A stretch of 64,000 bases of DNA from Thermohalobaculum sp039026375 (GCA_039026375.1 JBCCML010000019.1:11639-75638), one strand, 5' to 3'; counted from the stretch's first letter, positions 24,006-34,203 are shown. The notes: generated by a model from the sequence alone, not told the origin. Made by a program: numbers and translations.

Positions 24006-26012
24006 TTAGGCGGTCGCGATCTGCGGTCGCCCTGTAGCTACCACGCGCGCTCTGGCCTCAACAAAGACCTCTCTACCTTCGATCGGAACTGTTTTTGCTT
24101 CCCAGTGTTCCGTCAGGTCCACGTGAGCGGCCCCCGCAAAATCAGCATGCTTTGCCGCAAGGCGGCGCAGTGCTGTCAGTGCCTGGATCTTCGCAGTTTC
24201 AGAATCTGAGAAATGCATCGTCGTCTGGGGAAGATGCACGGTAAAGCGACCATCCGAGGGCTGGGTCACGCTGGCTTCCACGACCAGGCGTACCTGCCCG
24301 ACGACAGCACCGATCGCATTGGCCACATCTGCATCGGGCGGCACAATCGGATCTGTGCCCAGGCGTTCCGCAATGGCGGGGTAGTAAAGCCCAGCAGATG
24401 CGCCAAGACCGATCAGCGGTAACGCCAATCCAATCGAGACCCTTGCAGCGCCATTATGTCCAGCCAACGCCGCCTTCGGCAATGCCGTCGCGCTGAGGGC
24501 TTGCGCTTCAAACCCATCATGGGCGAACGCCGCATCCAGCAGCACTTCTGCCGACCGGTGGACCAGCGTCCGACGGACGAGTTCGGCAAACGCGCGCGGT
24601 GTTTCTGCCACTGGCCTGCCACCCGCGTCGCGCCGTCTGGCCATCAGGCTGGCGGCTTTCTCGGCCGCCGCAGGATCGCCGGTGGTGTATGTTCGCAGTA
24701 CATGAGAAGCATCTGTCGGCGTGAAGGCCGAGACCAACACTAACCCGCGCCCGATCAACCTGCCCAGCGCCGCTTCGCGCAAACGCGTCTTCAGGATCGT
24801 TGACGCAGGCTGGGGCGTCACAGAGATCTGGTCCAATAGTGCCAGATCCCCTTCTCGTAGACCTGCCGATGATCGTCCGGCAATTCGCAAGACAAAACGC
24901 CCATCGTGGGGGCTTGGTGTTGGTCGTGCGAGGCTTTCATCCAGTGCCGTGTGCACCAACTGGGCAAACTCGAGGGCAAGCGTTGTAATGGGACGCACGC
25001 GACGTGGGCCTAGGACAAGCCGGGGCGTAAGCGAGCTGTCATCGACATGAACTTCTGAGTCACCGCCAAGGCCATGTGTCGCCATGTCCACGGCACCCAC
25101 CATGGTGCGGTGGCCACCAACGGAGGCACCTTGCGCCGATAGGGCTGGGCGTCCGTCGCGCAGGACCGCAATGTCAGTCGTGGTCCCCCCGATGTCGGAA
25201 ACGATAGCATTCTTTTCACCGGAAAGGTAGGCGGCGCCAACTAGGCTGGCGGCCGGGCCGGACAAGATTGTTTCAATGGGGCGGTTGCGAGCGAACGCTG
25301 TGGAGACAAGTGACCCATCTCCGCGCACCAGCATCACGGGCGCGTGGACACCCCGCGCGGTCAGCGCTTCTTCGGTTGCTCTCAAGAGTTCGGCAATCAT
25401 CCCAATCAGACGCGCATTCAGCACGGCCGTCACCGCCCTTTTGGGCCCGCCCAACTCGCTGGCCAGATCATGGCCACAAGTGATGGGTAACCCGCTGGCT
25501 TCTTGCAGAAGATCTCTTGCTGCCAGTTCGTCAACAGGGTCGCGCGTACCAAAATGAGCGACGACGGCAAAGGCATCGACTTGATTTGCGTAAGTGCTCG
25601 CGGCGTCTGCAAGGCCGGTTCTGTCGAGCTGGGCTTGGCGCTGGCCGGATGGGCCATGGCCACCGGCCAGGAAGACGACGGGGTCGCTACCCAACGCCTC
25701 GGCCAAACCAGCGCGGGACAACGCACCTTCATCAAATCCGATCAGGATAAGGCAGATGCGCCCCCCACGTCCCTCCACCAGCGCGTTCGTGGCGAGAGTT
25801 GTGGAAAGCGAGACCAATCCAATTTGGTTGCTGTTCTCGATGGCGGTAAGAACACCATCCAAAGCCCCAGCAATACCCACTGAAAGATCGTGATGGGTCG
25901 TGGGCGATTTTGCCTTCGCGATAACCTCGTGCTGGGCGTCTTGCGACCCCTCGGTCATCAAAACGGCGTCTGTGAACGTGCCACCTGTGTCGATGCCGAG
26001 GAGAAGCGTCAT
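24006..26012 (-). CDS. hydantoinase/oxoprolinase family protein (HyuA-like)
   Basis: 668 residues with the actin-like ATPase signatures of the HyuA family: GIDTGGTFTDAV at the N-terminus (residues 6-17) and SDIGGTTTDIAVLRDGRPALS in the middle. Full family members of the oxoprolinase, hydantoinase and acetone carboxylase groups use ATP to open or carboxylate a substrate and normally need a HyuB partner. None is nearby, so the substrate is open. It is convergent with sufS and 102 bp from the vWA gene end, apparently a single transcription unit. Confidence 0.85.
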   Translation of the reverse strand: MTLLLGIDTGGTFTDAVLMTEGSQDAQHEVIAKAKSPTTHHDLSVGIAGALDGVLTAIENSNQIGLVSLSTTLATNALVEGRGGRICLILIGFDEGALSRAGLAEALGSDPVVFLAGGHGPSGQRQAQLDRTGLADAASTYANQVDAFAVVAHFGTRDPVDELAARDLLQEASGLPITCGHDLASELGGPKRAVTAVLNARLIGMIAELLRATEEALTARGVHAPVMLVRGDGSLVSTAFARNRPIETILSGPAASLVGAAYLSGEKNAIVSDIGGTTTDIAVLRDGRPALSAQGASVGGHRTMVGAVDMATHGLGGDSEVHVDDSSLTPRLVLGPRRVRPITTLALEFAQLVHTALDESLARPTPSPHDGRFVLRIAGRSSAGLREGDLALLDQISVTPQPASTILKTRLREAALGRLIGRGLVLVSAFTPTDASHVLRTYTTGDPAAAEKAASLMARRRDAGGRPVAETPRAFAELVRRTLVHRSAEVLLDAAFAHDGFEAQALSATALPKAALAGHNGAARVSIGLALPLIGLGASAGLYYPAIAERLGTDPIVPPDADVANAIGAVVGQVRLVVEASVTQPSDGRFTVHLPQTTMHFSDSETAKIQALTALRRLAAKHADFAGAAHVDLTEHWEAKTVPIEGREVFVEARARVVATGRPQIATA

Positions 26013-26114
26013 GGAGTGCCCGCGAGTCGATCACGGGGGTTGTCGGCCCAGTTGCAAGGCGCGTCAAGCGAATGGCATCGGGGCGGCATTCGCAGCGTCA
26101 AACTGCGTCCACAG

Positions 26115-28154
26115 TTAACGGGGCAGGGCTGCTGCTGTTTGAGCTAAGCGGACCAGGTTCACAAACTCGGCACGGTATCCGAAGGGATCGGTGCCTTTCG
26201 CGCTGGACGCCAGTTCAATCAGTGCGTCGTAACCCCAATCACCAGTGTACTGGCCGCCGCGTAGCAACTGACCGAAACCTGCGACCGCGGCGGCAAAGCG
26301 TGCATCGATGTCTGGCTCTTTTTGATCGGCCGCCGTGATCGGTCGCGTGATCACTTGGCTATTGGGCTGACCCGGGTGCTTGTATCGGAGTTTGAGAAAC
26401 GCGAATTCATTGGCGTTTTGAAGGGTTTGCGACGCCTGATCGCCGTATCTGAGCGGGTCTATCAGGGTCTTCCCGCCAGTCGGGACAATCTCGTACAGTG
26501 CAGTGACTGTGTGACCTGCACCAATCTCGCCGGCATCGACGCGGTCGTTTTTGAAGTCTTCCCGCTCCAGAAGGCGCGTTTCATATCCGATCAGACGGTA
26601 TTCTGCGATAGCGGCTGGATTGAACTCGACTTGGATCTTCACGTCCTGCGCGATTGGGAACAAGCTGGATGTCGCTTCCTCGACCAAGGTCTTGCGGGCC
26701 TCGGACAGGGTATCGATGTACGCCGCGTGGCCATTGCCATTCTGAGCGAGTGCCTGCATCAGGCGATCGTTCAGATTGCCCTGCCCAAACCCCAAGACGG
26801 ACAAATAGATCCCGGTTTCACGCTTTCGCTCTACGAAGCCCTCAAGTTCTTCTGTCGATGTGATCCCAACGTTGAAGTCACCGTCCGTGGCAAGGATCAC
26901 GCGGTTTACACCATCTGGGTCAAAGTTCTGTTCGGCCAAAGCATAGGCTTGACGGATGCCTTCTCCCCCAGCTGTGGCGCCACCGGCCCTCAGGCGCTCC
27001 AGGGCAGCAAAGATCTTCCCCTTCTGGGAGACAGATGTCGGCTCCAGCACTGTTCCGGCTGAACCCGCGTAGACAACAATCGACACTGTATCCTGGGGTG
27101 AAAGTGTATCCACCAACATTCGAAAAGAGTTGATCAACAGCGGCAGCTTATCCGGGGCGTTCATCGAGCCGGACGTATCCAAAAGAAACACCAGGTTCGC
27201 CCTCGGTCGCGTTGCGGGCTGCAATTCGTAGCCCTTAATCGCAATACGCATGAGCTGTGTTTCACTGTTCCAAGGCGTCTCGAAAACGCTGACATGCGTC
27301 TCAAACGGCATTTCGTCATCGGTGGGAGGCGCATATCCGTAAGGGAAATAGTTGATCATCTCTTCGATGCGCACAGCGTCTTTTTGCGGAAGCACGCCGC
27401 CGAGGATCTGACGCCGAATGAAGGCGTAGGAGGCCGTGTCCACGTCGACCGAAAATGTCGAAACAGGATCTTGGGCGGTCACGCGAACAGGATTTGTCTC
27501 TATCCGGTCGAAAGTGTCCCGTCCCTCGATCTGATCTGTGGGCGCAGGTCGATCCATTTGAACTGGCGCTTCAATCGACGGTTCCGGCGAGGCGGCGAGC
27601 CCACCGGACGGTTGCGCCGTTCTAGGTGCTGCTGACGGCTGGCCAGCTGCGCCGTGTGGCACCGTGGTGCCAGGCGCCATCCGGCGCTCCTGTCTTGGCT
27701 GGGTGACTTCGGCCTGCTCTGCGATGACAGGCTCAGCGGTTACCAGCGGTTGCGCTGCATCCCGCTCAGCTGTTGCAGCTATGCGCTCCTCGGAGACCGG
27801 TTCTACTGTGCCGGTGTCGCCGCCTGGCAGTTCCAAAGTCCTTATCTGGGCGCTTTGCTGCAAGCTGCCATAGCCAACAAACAGCGCTACGCTCAGAACT
27901 GCCAAAGAGCTCCCGCCGAGGAGAAGGCTTCTATATGACGGATTGGATGCGGACATTAGGCGTCTCCAGAGATGTATCAGGCCTGATTGCCTGCTTCTCT
28001 GACGCACCTCAGCCTTTGAACCTTGGCGTTCTCTATCAGATGCTGCCGCGTCGAAAGCCACCATCGCCTCCTGAACGCTCAGATCCCGTGCTGACGTACT
28101 TGCTAATGGCGGCGGAGAATTCGCGAGACGGCGGCGAAGCTCATCCTCGGTCAT
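26115..28154 (-). CDS. von Willebrand factor type A domain protein (YfbK-like)
   Basis: 679 residues. A cytoplasmic segment of about 75 residues precedes one membrane helix (SLLLGGSSLAVLSVALFVGY). A Pro/Ala/Gln-rich periplasmic linker follows. Then comes the YfbK-type N-terminal domain (STFSVDVDTASYAFIRR), the vWA domain with an intact MIDAS (DTSGSM, later ATDGDFNVG), and the C-terminal DUF3520 region. Start overlaps the stop of the ECF sigma gene by four bases (ATGA), so the two are translated together. By position, its cytoplasmic N-terminus could act on the sigma factor, but it has no recognisable anti-sigma motif. Confidence 0.87.
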   Translation of the reverse strand: MTEDELRRRLANSPPPLASTSARDLSVQEAMVAFDAAASDRERQGSKAEVRQRSRQSGLIHLWRRLMSASNPSYRSLLLGGSSLAVLSVALFVGYGSLQQSAQIRTLELPGGDTGTVEPVSEERIAATAERDAAQPLVTAEPVIAEQAEVTQPRQERRMAPGTTVPHGAAGQPSAAPRTAQPSGGLAASPEPSIEAPVQMDRPAPTDQIEGRDTFDRIETNPVRVTAQDPVSTFSVDVDTASYAFIRRQILGGVLPQKDAVRIEEMINYFPYGYAPPTDDEMPFETHVSVFETPWNSETQLMRIAIKGYELQPATRPRANLVFLLDTSGSMNAPDKLPLLINSFRMLVDTLSPQDTVSIVVYAGSAGTVLEPTSVSQKGKIFAALERLRAGGATAGGEGIRQAYALAEQNFDPDGVNRVILATDGDFNVGITSTEELEGFVERKRETGIYLSVLGFGQGNLNDRLMQALAQNGNGHAAYIDTLSEARKTLVEEATSSLFPIAQDVKIQVEFNPAAIAEYRLIGYETRLLEREDFKNDRVDAGEIGAGHTVTALYEIVPTGGKTLIDPLRYGDQASQTLQNANEFAFLKLRYKHPGQPNSQVITRPITAADQKEPDIDARFAAAVAGFGQLLRGGQYTGDWGYDALIELASSAKGTDPFGYRAEFVNLVRLAQTAAALPR

Positions 28155-28699
28155 GCTCGCAGTCCTTCTTCTTTAGCGCGCACTGAGAGCGCTTCACGCA
28201 CTTTCATGAGCCGCCATGAAACCGTGGTTTCTTTGATCTCCAAGACCTCTGCTGCTTGCGCATGGCTCATCCCTTCGTCCAAAACCAGAACCGCGGTTTC
28301 GCGGAGATCAGGTTTGAGTTGCGCGATCTCTGAGCGCAGCCAGTGCGCACTTTTGGCCTGCTCTCTGGCTTCGTCGCGACGAAGCTCGTCGAGTTCACCG
28401 AAAGCGGCTGCAGTTCGCGCTCGTGCACCGTCCCGTCGCACGCGGTCACGTGTTGCGTTTAACACAACCTTGTAGAGCCAGGTCGTGAAACGCGATTCGC
28501 CGCGGTAGCTGCGGATCTTGTTGCCGAGCGAGACGCAGATATCCTGCGCCAGATCCTCGCTATCCGGGGGACCGCCCGTGAACCGCCAAGCAAGGGCGTG
28601 GATACGTTCATAGTGCGTAGTGACAAGCCGGGCGAATGCGGCCCGATCACCTCGGGCAGCATCCAACGCCAAGCTGTCGTCATCGGTCTGGTCCAACAT
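28151..28699 (-). CDS. ECF-type RNA polymerase sigma factor
   Basis: 182 residues. Region 2 is visible in RLVTTHYERIHALAWRFTGGPPDSEDLAQDICVSL...FTTWLYKVVLNATRDRVRR and region 4 in LRETAVLVLDEGMSHAQAAEVLEIKETTVSWRLMKVREAL. The start MLDQTDDDSLAL at 28699 gives normal ECF length; the longer frame to 28864 adds an unrelated leader. It is followed with a four-base overlap by the membrane vWA gene, which takes the place usually held by an anti-sigma factor. Its regulon is unknown. Confidence 0.88.
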   Translation of the reverse strand: MLDQTDDDSLALDAARGDRAAFARLVTTHYERIHALAWRFTGGPPDSEDLAQDICVSLGNKIRSYRGESRFTTWLYKVVLNATRDRVRRDGARARTAAAFGELDELRRDEAREQAKSAHWLRSEIAQLKPDLRETAVLVLDEGMSHAQAAEVLEIKETTVSWRLMKVREALSVRAKEEGLRA

Positions 28700-28853
28700 C
28701 CTTATCCTTGGACGCAGCGCACATGGCACTCCTTGGCGGTCATCATGCAAAAGGTGGAATTCGACGCTGAAATCTCGGGCGCTGCCAAACGGAAGGTCGC
28801 ATGCACGTGCTGATTTGCGAAGGGTCGGGACCAGAGTTGATCTGTGGCGCCTC

Positions 28854-30002
28854 TCAACACTCAATTAAGTCCAGGGGATGGCGTGAAAGTCGCTGGACCC
28901 CTGTCTCAGTGACCAACACGGAGTGTCCCCAGCACATGGCAAGGCCACTCTCGGAGTCGACTAAAATCATGTGCAGGAAGAAGACTTGGTTCGCCTGAAT
29001 GAGCAAAGGGTTACCACTGTAGAACATGGGGAACTCGACCCAGATCGGGTTGTACGCGATCCCCATACCGTAGCCGCAGGCTTGAAGCCGGGCATGGGAG
29101 AAGCCGTGCGCATCAAATACACGTGCATGTGCTTCGAAGACGTCTCCCATTGGTGCCGCGGGCTTTATGGCGTTCTCACAAGCAACCAATGCCTCCGTAC
29201 AGGCGGCGTGCATCCGTCGCTGGGTATCGTTCGCTTTTCCTATCAGCAGCGTCCGCATCATCGCCGCATGATAGCGAGCATAGGTGCCCGACCATTCCAG
29301 TGTCATTTGATCATTGGGGGAGAGGTGCCGCCGCCCAGAAAAATACCGGACCAGCAGCGCACCAGACCCTGATCCCAGGATGAATTCGTTTCCTGCGTAG
29401 TCACCGCCGCCCTTGAACACGGCTCCTTGCATTGCAGCCAAGATGTCACCTTCGAAGGCGCCGGCCTTTGTCTCGGCGATCGCCGCGTCCAGCGCGTCGT
29501 CTGACAGCGCCGCGGCACGACGATGCATGGCGATCTCGGTCGGACTTTTTAATCGGCGGCAAGATGGGATCACATCTGATGCTTCAATCAGGTCAGGGAT
29601 CGCCTGCCGGACCAAATCCCAATTCCAAGCCGTCAGGCCAGTGGTTTTGGTCTCGACCCCCAGGCGTTTGCCCGACAAGTTCAATTCGGCCAACAGGTTT
29701 GCCAGATCGTTGGCTGGGCTTGCGCCCTCTACTTCGACCCAGATGTGAATGTGATCTTCCGCGAGGTTTGACGTGTGCCGTGCCTGCCGCAGGTCCGGTG
29801 CACGTGTCAGCAAATGGATGCGACCGTCCGTTGCCAGCACCATGCACTGAAACATCGAGAATCCAAACGTGTCGTACCCTGTTAGCCAAAAGTGCGATTC
29901 CGGCGCGAAGAGTAAGATCCCGTCCAGATTTGCATCTGCTAATGCCGAGCAGGCACGTGATCTGCGCGCTGCATACTCGACTTCGTCAAAGTGCAGCGGC
30001 AT
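28854..30002 (-). CDS. M24 family (creatinase/aminopeptidase P fold) protein
   Basis: 382 residues: an N-terminal creatinase-like domain (ILLFAPESHFWLTGYDTFGFS) and a C-terminal pita-bread domain (LKSPTEIAMHRRAAALSDDALDAA, GGDYAGNEF, GYGMGIAYNPIWVEFP, HSVLVTETG). In metal-dependent M24 peptidases the segment after the first strand reads D-x-G...D; here it is LEWSGTYARYHAAMM, so the two aspartate ligands are missing. This places it near creatinase and ectoine-hydrolase-like members that work without the dimetal site. It lies 43 bp after the RND pump gene, perhaps in the same transcript. Substrate unknown. Confidence 0.82.
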   Translation of the reverse strand: MPLHFDEVEYAARRSRACSALADANLDGILLFAPESHFWLTGYDTFGFSMFQCMVLATDGRIHLLTRAPDLRQARHTSNLAEDHIHIWVEVEGASPANDLANLLAELNLSGKRLGVETKTTGLTAWNWDLVRQAIPDLIEASDVIPSCRRLKSPTEIAMHRRAAALSDDALDAAIAETKAGAFEGDILAAMQGAVFKGGGDYAGNEFILGSGSGALLVRYFSGRRHLSPNDQMTLEWSGTYARYHAAMMRTLLIGKANDTQRRMHAACTEALVACENAIKPAAPMGDVFEAHARVFDAHGFSHARLQACGYGMGIAYNPIWVEFPMFYSGNPLLIQANQVFFLHMILVDSESGLAMCWGHSVLVTETGVQRLSRHPLDLIEC

Positions 30003-30045
30003 CGCTATCTCCTGCTACACAGCCTGTGGCAGCGACCGCCTGCTG

Positions 30046-33000
30046 TTATCGAGCGTTGACCCTAAAGAAAATCGCGTAGATGCAGGGGGCAACGACCAGG
30101 GTCAGCACGGTGCCCACCAACAGGCCACCGGCAATCACAACAGCAAGGTCATAGAACAGCACATCGCGCGATAGGATGATTGGGGCAAGGCCAAGTGCCG
30201 TGGTGCATGTGGTCATAACAATTGGGCGCAGCCTGCTGACCCCGGCTTCGAGGATTGCGTCCAGATGTTCTCGTCCTGCTGCTAACTCGATGTCTACTCG
30301 ATCAAGCAACACGATGGCGTTGTTGATCACGATTCCGGCCAAAGCCAGGAAACCGAGGATCCCCATGAAGCTGAAGTTCGCGCCTGGAAAGATCAGAAGG
30401 CCGGCAGCGACGCCAGTAATTGCGAAGGGAATCGTCAACACGATCACAACGGGTTTGCGTACGCTGTCAAACTGCCAGATCAAGGCGAGCATCATCAGCG
30501 CAAAGGCAAGAGGCACATTTGCAAACAGTCGCTCCTGCGCGTCGCTAGAGCCTTCAATTTCACCGCCCTTTTCGATCGCTGTACCGCTGGGACGCGCAGC
30601 CTGCACCGCTGCAATCTCATCCCAAACCTGACCGTCTAGCTCAATCGCAGTTAGCGTGGTGGCCTTTGCGGACACAATCATCACCCGCTGCAGATCGCGC
30701 CGCTTGATCCGTGAAAACTGTGGTTCACCGTCGAAGCGCGCAACTTGCAGCAGCGGCACCGGGGAGCCTCCCGCTCGGGTGATGTTCAGCGTACGCACTC
30801 TGTCTACGTTAAGGCGTTGGTCCCCCTCGGCCCGCACGACCACAGGGATCGACACGTCTCCCAAGCGATAATCGGTAACCTGAACACCGGCTAGCTGACT
30901 GTTGAGTGCATTTGCGATGTCCTCGGACGTTACACCGGCCCGACGGGCGGCATTCTGGTCGACGATGACCTTCAATGTCACGGTTGGGTTCTCCCAATCG
31001 GACTTTACCGAGCGAATGCCAGAGACAGAGCGAAGGGCCTGCATCACCTGATCGGCAGTGGCAGCCATTTCTGCGGCGTCTTGACCGATGATGCGGTACT
31101 CGACCAGGCCGATCTCTGACGGTCCCATCGACATCTCTTTCGGCGTGATGCGCGCCTCCGGCACATTCACTAAGGCGAAGGCGTTCAGACGTTCTCGCAT
31201 GACCAGAACATCATCCGGCTCTTGCACGTTGACCAGCATGTAGGCGAGGTTCGGAAAGCCAAAGACAGGCTCCAAAGCCAGATAGAACCGCGGGCCACCG
31301 GATGCCACGTAGGCCGCAGTTGAAACCACCTCTGGGTTCTGTTCGTCGTCCAAAAGCCAATCATTCAGACCCTGAACAACAGCGCCAGTAGCGTGGGTGT
31401 TCGCCCCGACGGGCAATTCCACAAGGACTTGTAGCTGCGTGCGTTCAGAGGCCGGGAAGAATGTCTTGCCCACAAACTGGAATAGCCAGCCGCCGAAGAA
31501 CAGAAATGCAACCGAGGCCACAATCACCAGCCAGCGAAAGCGTATCGCGCCAGTCATCAGCCGGCGATAAATCTGATAGACGGCACCATCATAACTTGGC
31601 GCGTCATCAGACGCCCCGACCTTCATGAACCACACACATAGCAGAGGCAGCAGGGTCAGCGCGATTACCCAAGATATTGCCAGGGCAATTGCAATAACCA
31701 AACTGATCGAGCGTGTGTATTCCCCGGCACCACCAGGTGCTAGCATCAAGGGCATGAACGCCAGAACTGTCGTAAGCGAGGCGGCCAAAAGCGGTTTGGT
31801 TAGACCACGCCCGACTTCGATTGCCGCTTGGACGCGCTCCTGTCCACGTCGCAATCTGTTCTGCATCTCTTCGGCAACCACGATGCCGTTATCGACCAGC
31901 AGCCCAAGAGAAATGATAAGGGATGCAAGCGACATGCGTTCCAACTCAATGCCCAACTCGCGCATCGCAAGCGTGGACACAAGCATCACCAAGGGCACCA
32001 TTGCGCCAACGATTAATCCGGTGCGCAGGCCAAGGAAGGCCACAACAACGGCTAGTACAACCAGGATCGTCTGCCAGAGATTGTTCAAGACCGAGAAGAT
32101 CGCCGCTTCGATGTCGTCCCGCTGATAGGTGATGAACTCAAGTTCAAATCCCCAGGGTAGCTGGGTTTCGAACTCCTCTACCAGGCGCTTCAAAGCGACC
32201 GAAAACGCCTGGGAGTCCACCTGGTCAATCATCGAAACGCCCACAACGACCGCAGGCTTGCCGTTGAAGTACGCAGGCTCTCCGGGCGGGTCCTCGTAGT
32301 CGAAGCGAATATCGGCCAGGTCGCGCAGGTATAGCGTCACCGGCTCTTCGTCTCCGATCCGGACAGCCACGCTCTCAAGGTCTTCGAGGTCTTCAAAATC
32401 ACCGGTTGGTTCGATTGTCAGCGTGATGCCGTCCGCCTCTACCCGGCCACCGGGCAGTATGACGTTCTGGCGTTGCACCGCATCGATCACCTCGGCCGGG
32501 GAAACCCCAAGCTGGGCCAGTCTCACATTGTCGAAATCCACGAAGATACGTTGTTCCTCAACGCCGAAGAACTCGACCTTTCGGACGCCGGGCACGATGG
32601 CGTAGATCTGTCGACGCAACTCCTTCGCTGCCTCTCGGATTTCAGCATTTTCAAAGCCCTCACCCGTCATGGCAATCGTCGCCATTGCAACGTTACCCTG
32701 ATCATCTTGGACAATCGGTCCGATCGTGCCGGAAGGTAAATCAGCCTGGATATCGCGCATCTTGTTGCGCAGATCCGTCCAAACTGGATCCATATCGATG
32801 TATTGTTCGCGAACCTCGATCGACAGGAAGGACCGGCCGGTCGAGGACGTCGACTCGATATGCCAAATCTCGGGAATCTCTCGGATCTTCTCTTCCAACG
32901 GGCGAGTAATCAGGTCTTCGACCCGGCCGGCGGACATGCCAGGAAAGTCCGCGATGACGCGCGCATTTCTGATGGTGATCGAGGGGTCTTCGCGTGACGG

Positions 33001-33093
33001 GTGTGTCAAGAAGCTCAGCGGCCCGAAGATCAGGCATGCCAAAGTGATGGCGACGACTAGCGTCCTGTTCCCCAGGGCAATCTGTGTGAGCAT
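30046..33093 (-). CDS. RND family efflux permease (AcrB/HAE-like)
   Basis: 1015 residues, the usual length. The first membrane helix follows MLTQIALGNRTLVVA, the large periplasmic loop contains the DFPGMSAGRVEDLITRPLEE block typical of RND transporters, and the core helices carry ASLIISLGLLVDNGIVVAEE and GIVINNAIVLLDR, where the conserved acidic residue of the proton relay sits. It should export drugs, lipids or similar compounds across the envelope with the adaptor encoded just upstream (3 bp gap). No outer-membrane channel gene is present here. Substrate cannot be predicted. Confidence 0.93.
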   Translation of the reverse strand: MLTQIALGNRTLVVAITLACLIFGPLSFLTHPSREDPSITIRNARVIADFPGMSAGRVEDLITRPLEEKIREIPEIWHIESTSSTGRSFLSIEVREQYIDMDPVWTDLRNKMRDIQADLPSGTIGPIVQDDQGNVAMATIAMTGEGFENAEIREAAKELRRQIYAIVPGVRKVEFFGVEEQRIFVDFDNVRLAQLGVSPAEVIDAVQRQNVILPGGRVEADGITLTIEPTGDFEDLEDLESVAVRIGDEEPVTLYLRDLADIRFDYEDPPGEPAYFNGKPAVVVGVSMIDQVDSQAFSVALKRLVEEFETQLPWGFELEFITYQRDDIEAAIFSVLNNLWQTILVVLAVVVAFLGLRTGLIVGAMVPLVMLVSTLAMRELGIELERMSLASLIISLGLLVDNGIVVAEEMQNRLRRGQERVQAAIEVGRGLTKPLLAASLTTVLAFMPLMLAPGGAGEYTRSISLVIAIALAISWVIALTLLPLLCVWFMKVGASDDAPSYDGAVYQIYRRLMTGAIRFRWLVIVASVAFLFFGGWLFQFVGKTFFPASERTQLQVLVELPVGANTHATGAVVQGLNDWLLDDEQNPEVVSTAAYVASGGPRFYLALEPVFGFPNLAYMLVNVQEPDDVLVMRERLNAFALVNVPEARITPKEMSMGPSEIGLVEYRIIGQDAAEMAATADQVMQALRSVSGIRSVKSDWENPTVTLKVIVDQNAARRAGVTSEDIANALNSQLAGVQVTDYRLGDVSIPVVVRAEGDQRLNVDRVRTLNITRAGGSPVPLLQVARFDGEPQFSRIKRRDLQRVMIVSAKATTLTAIELDGQVWDEIAAVQAARPSGTAIEKGGEIEGSSDAQERLFANVPLAFALMMLALIWQFDSVRKPVVIVLTIPFAITGVAAGLLIFPGANFSFMGILGFLALAGIVINNAIVLLDRVDIELAAGREHLDAILEAGVSRLRPIVMTTCTTALGLAPIILSRDVLFYDLAVVIAGGLLVGTVLTLVVAPCIYAIFFRVNAR

Positions 33094-33096
33094 GGC

Positions 33097-34203
33097 TTAG
33101 CGCAGGATTTCTGGATCGAACAATTCGACCTGCATACCGTCGTGCAGGAAGCTAACACCGGCGGTTGCGATAATCACTCCGGGTTCAAGATCGCCAAGGA
33201 TCAACAACATATTATCTCGGACATTGCCCACCGTGACATCTCGCTTGGTCAGGGTCTGACTTTCCGGGTTGTAGACAAAGACAAAACCTTCGGAACTGTT
33301 CGGGTCCGGCAGGACCGCACTCATTGGAACAGCAAAGGCCACACCAGTTTCTTCGGACTCGAACTGAAAGACGATTTCGGCAGACATCCCGGCGCGCAGT
33401 CCCGCTGGGGTCTCATCTAGGGTAATCTCGATCGGATAAGCGTTCGCATCACCCGTCAGCGGCGAAATCTCCGTAATCGACCCAGTGACCGAGACCCCCT
33501 CGAGTGGAGGAAACGTGATTTCTACAGGTGTCCCGAGTGAGACCGTGTTGATAAGCGTCTCGGGCAATGAGCCGTCGATTTTGTCTTCGCCCGCTGTTTG
33601 CATCGCGTAGATCGCTTGCCCGCCGGATACCTCCTCGAAGACTTCCACCTCCTTGCGAGAGATGACGCCCGTGAACGGCGCCAATAGTTCTGTCTTAGTC
33701 AGATTGCGTTCGGCAACATCGAGTTGAGAGCGTGAGACGCCAACGGCGCCCTCTGCGTTTTTCAGTGTTGCTGTGGCGCTATCAAGGGCCGTTCGTGTCG
33801 CGAAACCTTCGCTGAAAAGACGTTCTTGTTGGGCAAACTTCTTTTCTGCGTCGTCTAACGACGCAACCGCCTGCGCCAAGGACGCCTGCGCCTGTGCGAC
33901 CTGTATCTCAAACGGCTCTGGGTCCAACCGTGCGATCAAATCACCCTGTTCGACTTCGTCACCGGCCGAGTTGATCAGCTCGATGACCCGCCCGGCAGTC
34001 TCGAACGCGACGTTTGTGCTGATCGATGCAGACACGACCCCCGCAATCCGACGCTGCTGATCGCCAGCGCGCTCGTCCAGGGTCATGAACTTGATCGAGC
34101 GTATCTCCTCTACGGCGGCAACGTCTTCATCCTCGTCGCAGCCTGCAAGAACCAGGGGCAAGGCGACAACAGCGGCGGCGACACGCCAAGAAAACCCGGG
34201 CAT
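33097..34203 (-). CDS. RND efflux periplasmic adaptor, lipoprotein
   Basis: 368 residues from the ATG at 34203, which has a ggagatc site; the longer frame to 34233 would bury the signal. A lipobox LAGC puts the lipidated cysteine at residue 22. The membrane fusion protein layout follows: beta-barrel/lipoyl segment (AGRVIELINSAGDEVEQGDLIARLDP), a coiled-coil hairpin rich in Ala and Gln (VAQAQASLAQAVASLDDAEKK), the second lipoyl half (ERNLTKTELLAPFTGVISRKEV) and the beta-barrel. It bridges the pump to an outer-membrane channel. Confidence 0.92.
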   Translation of the reverse strand: MPGFSWRVAAAVVALPLVLAGCDEDEDVAAVEEIRSIKFMTLDERAGDQQRRIAGVVSASISTNVAFETAGRVIELINSAGDEVEQGDLIARLDPEPFEIQVAQAQASLAQAVASLDDAEKKFAQQERLFSEGFATRTALDSATATLKNAEGAVGVSRSQLDVAERNLTKTELLAPFTGVISRKEVEVFEEVSGGQAIYAMQTAGEDKIDGSLPETLINTVSLGTPVEITFPPLEGVSVTGSITEISPLTGDANAYPIEITLDETPAGLRAGMSAEIVFQFESEETGVAFAVPMSAVLPDPNSSEGFVFVYNPESQTLTKRDVTVGNVRDNMLLILGDLEPGVIIATAGVSFLHDGMQVELFDPEILR

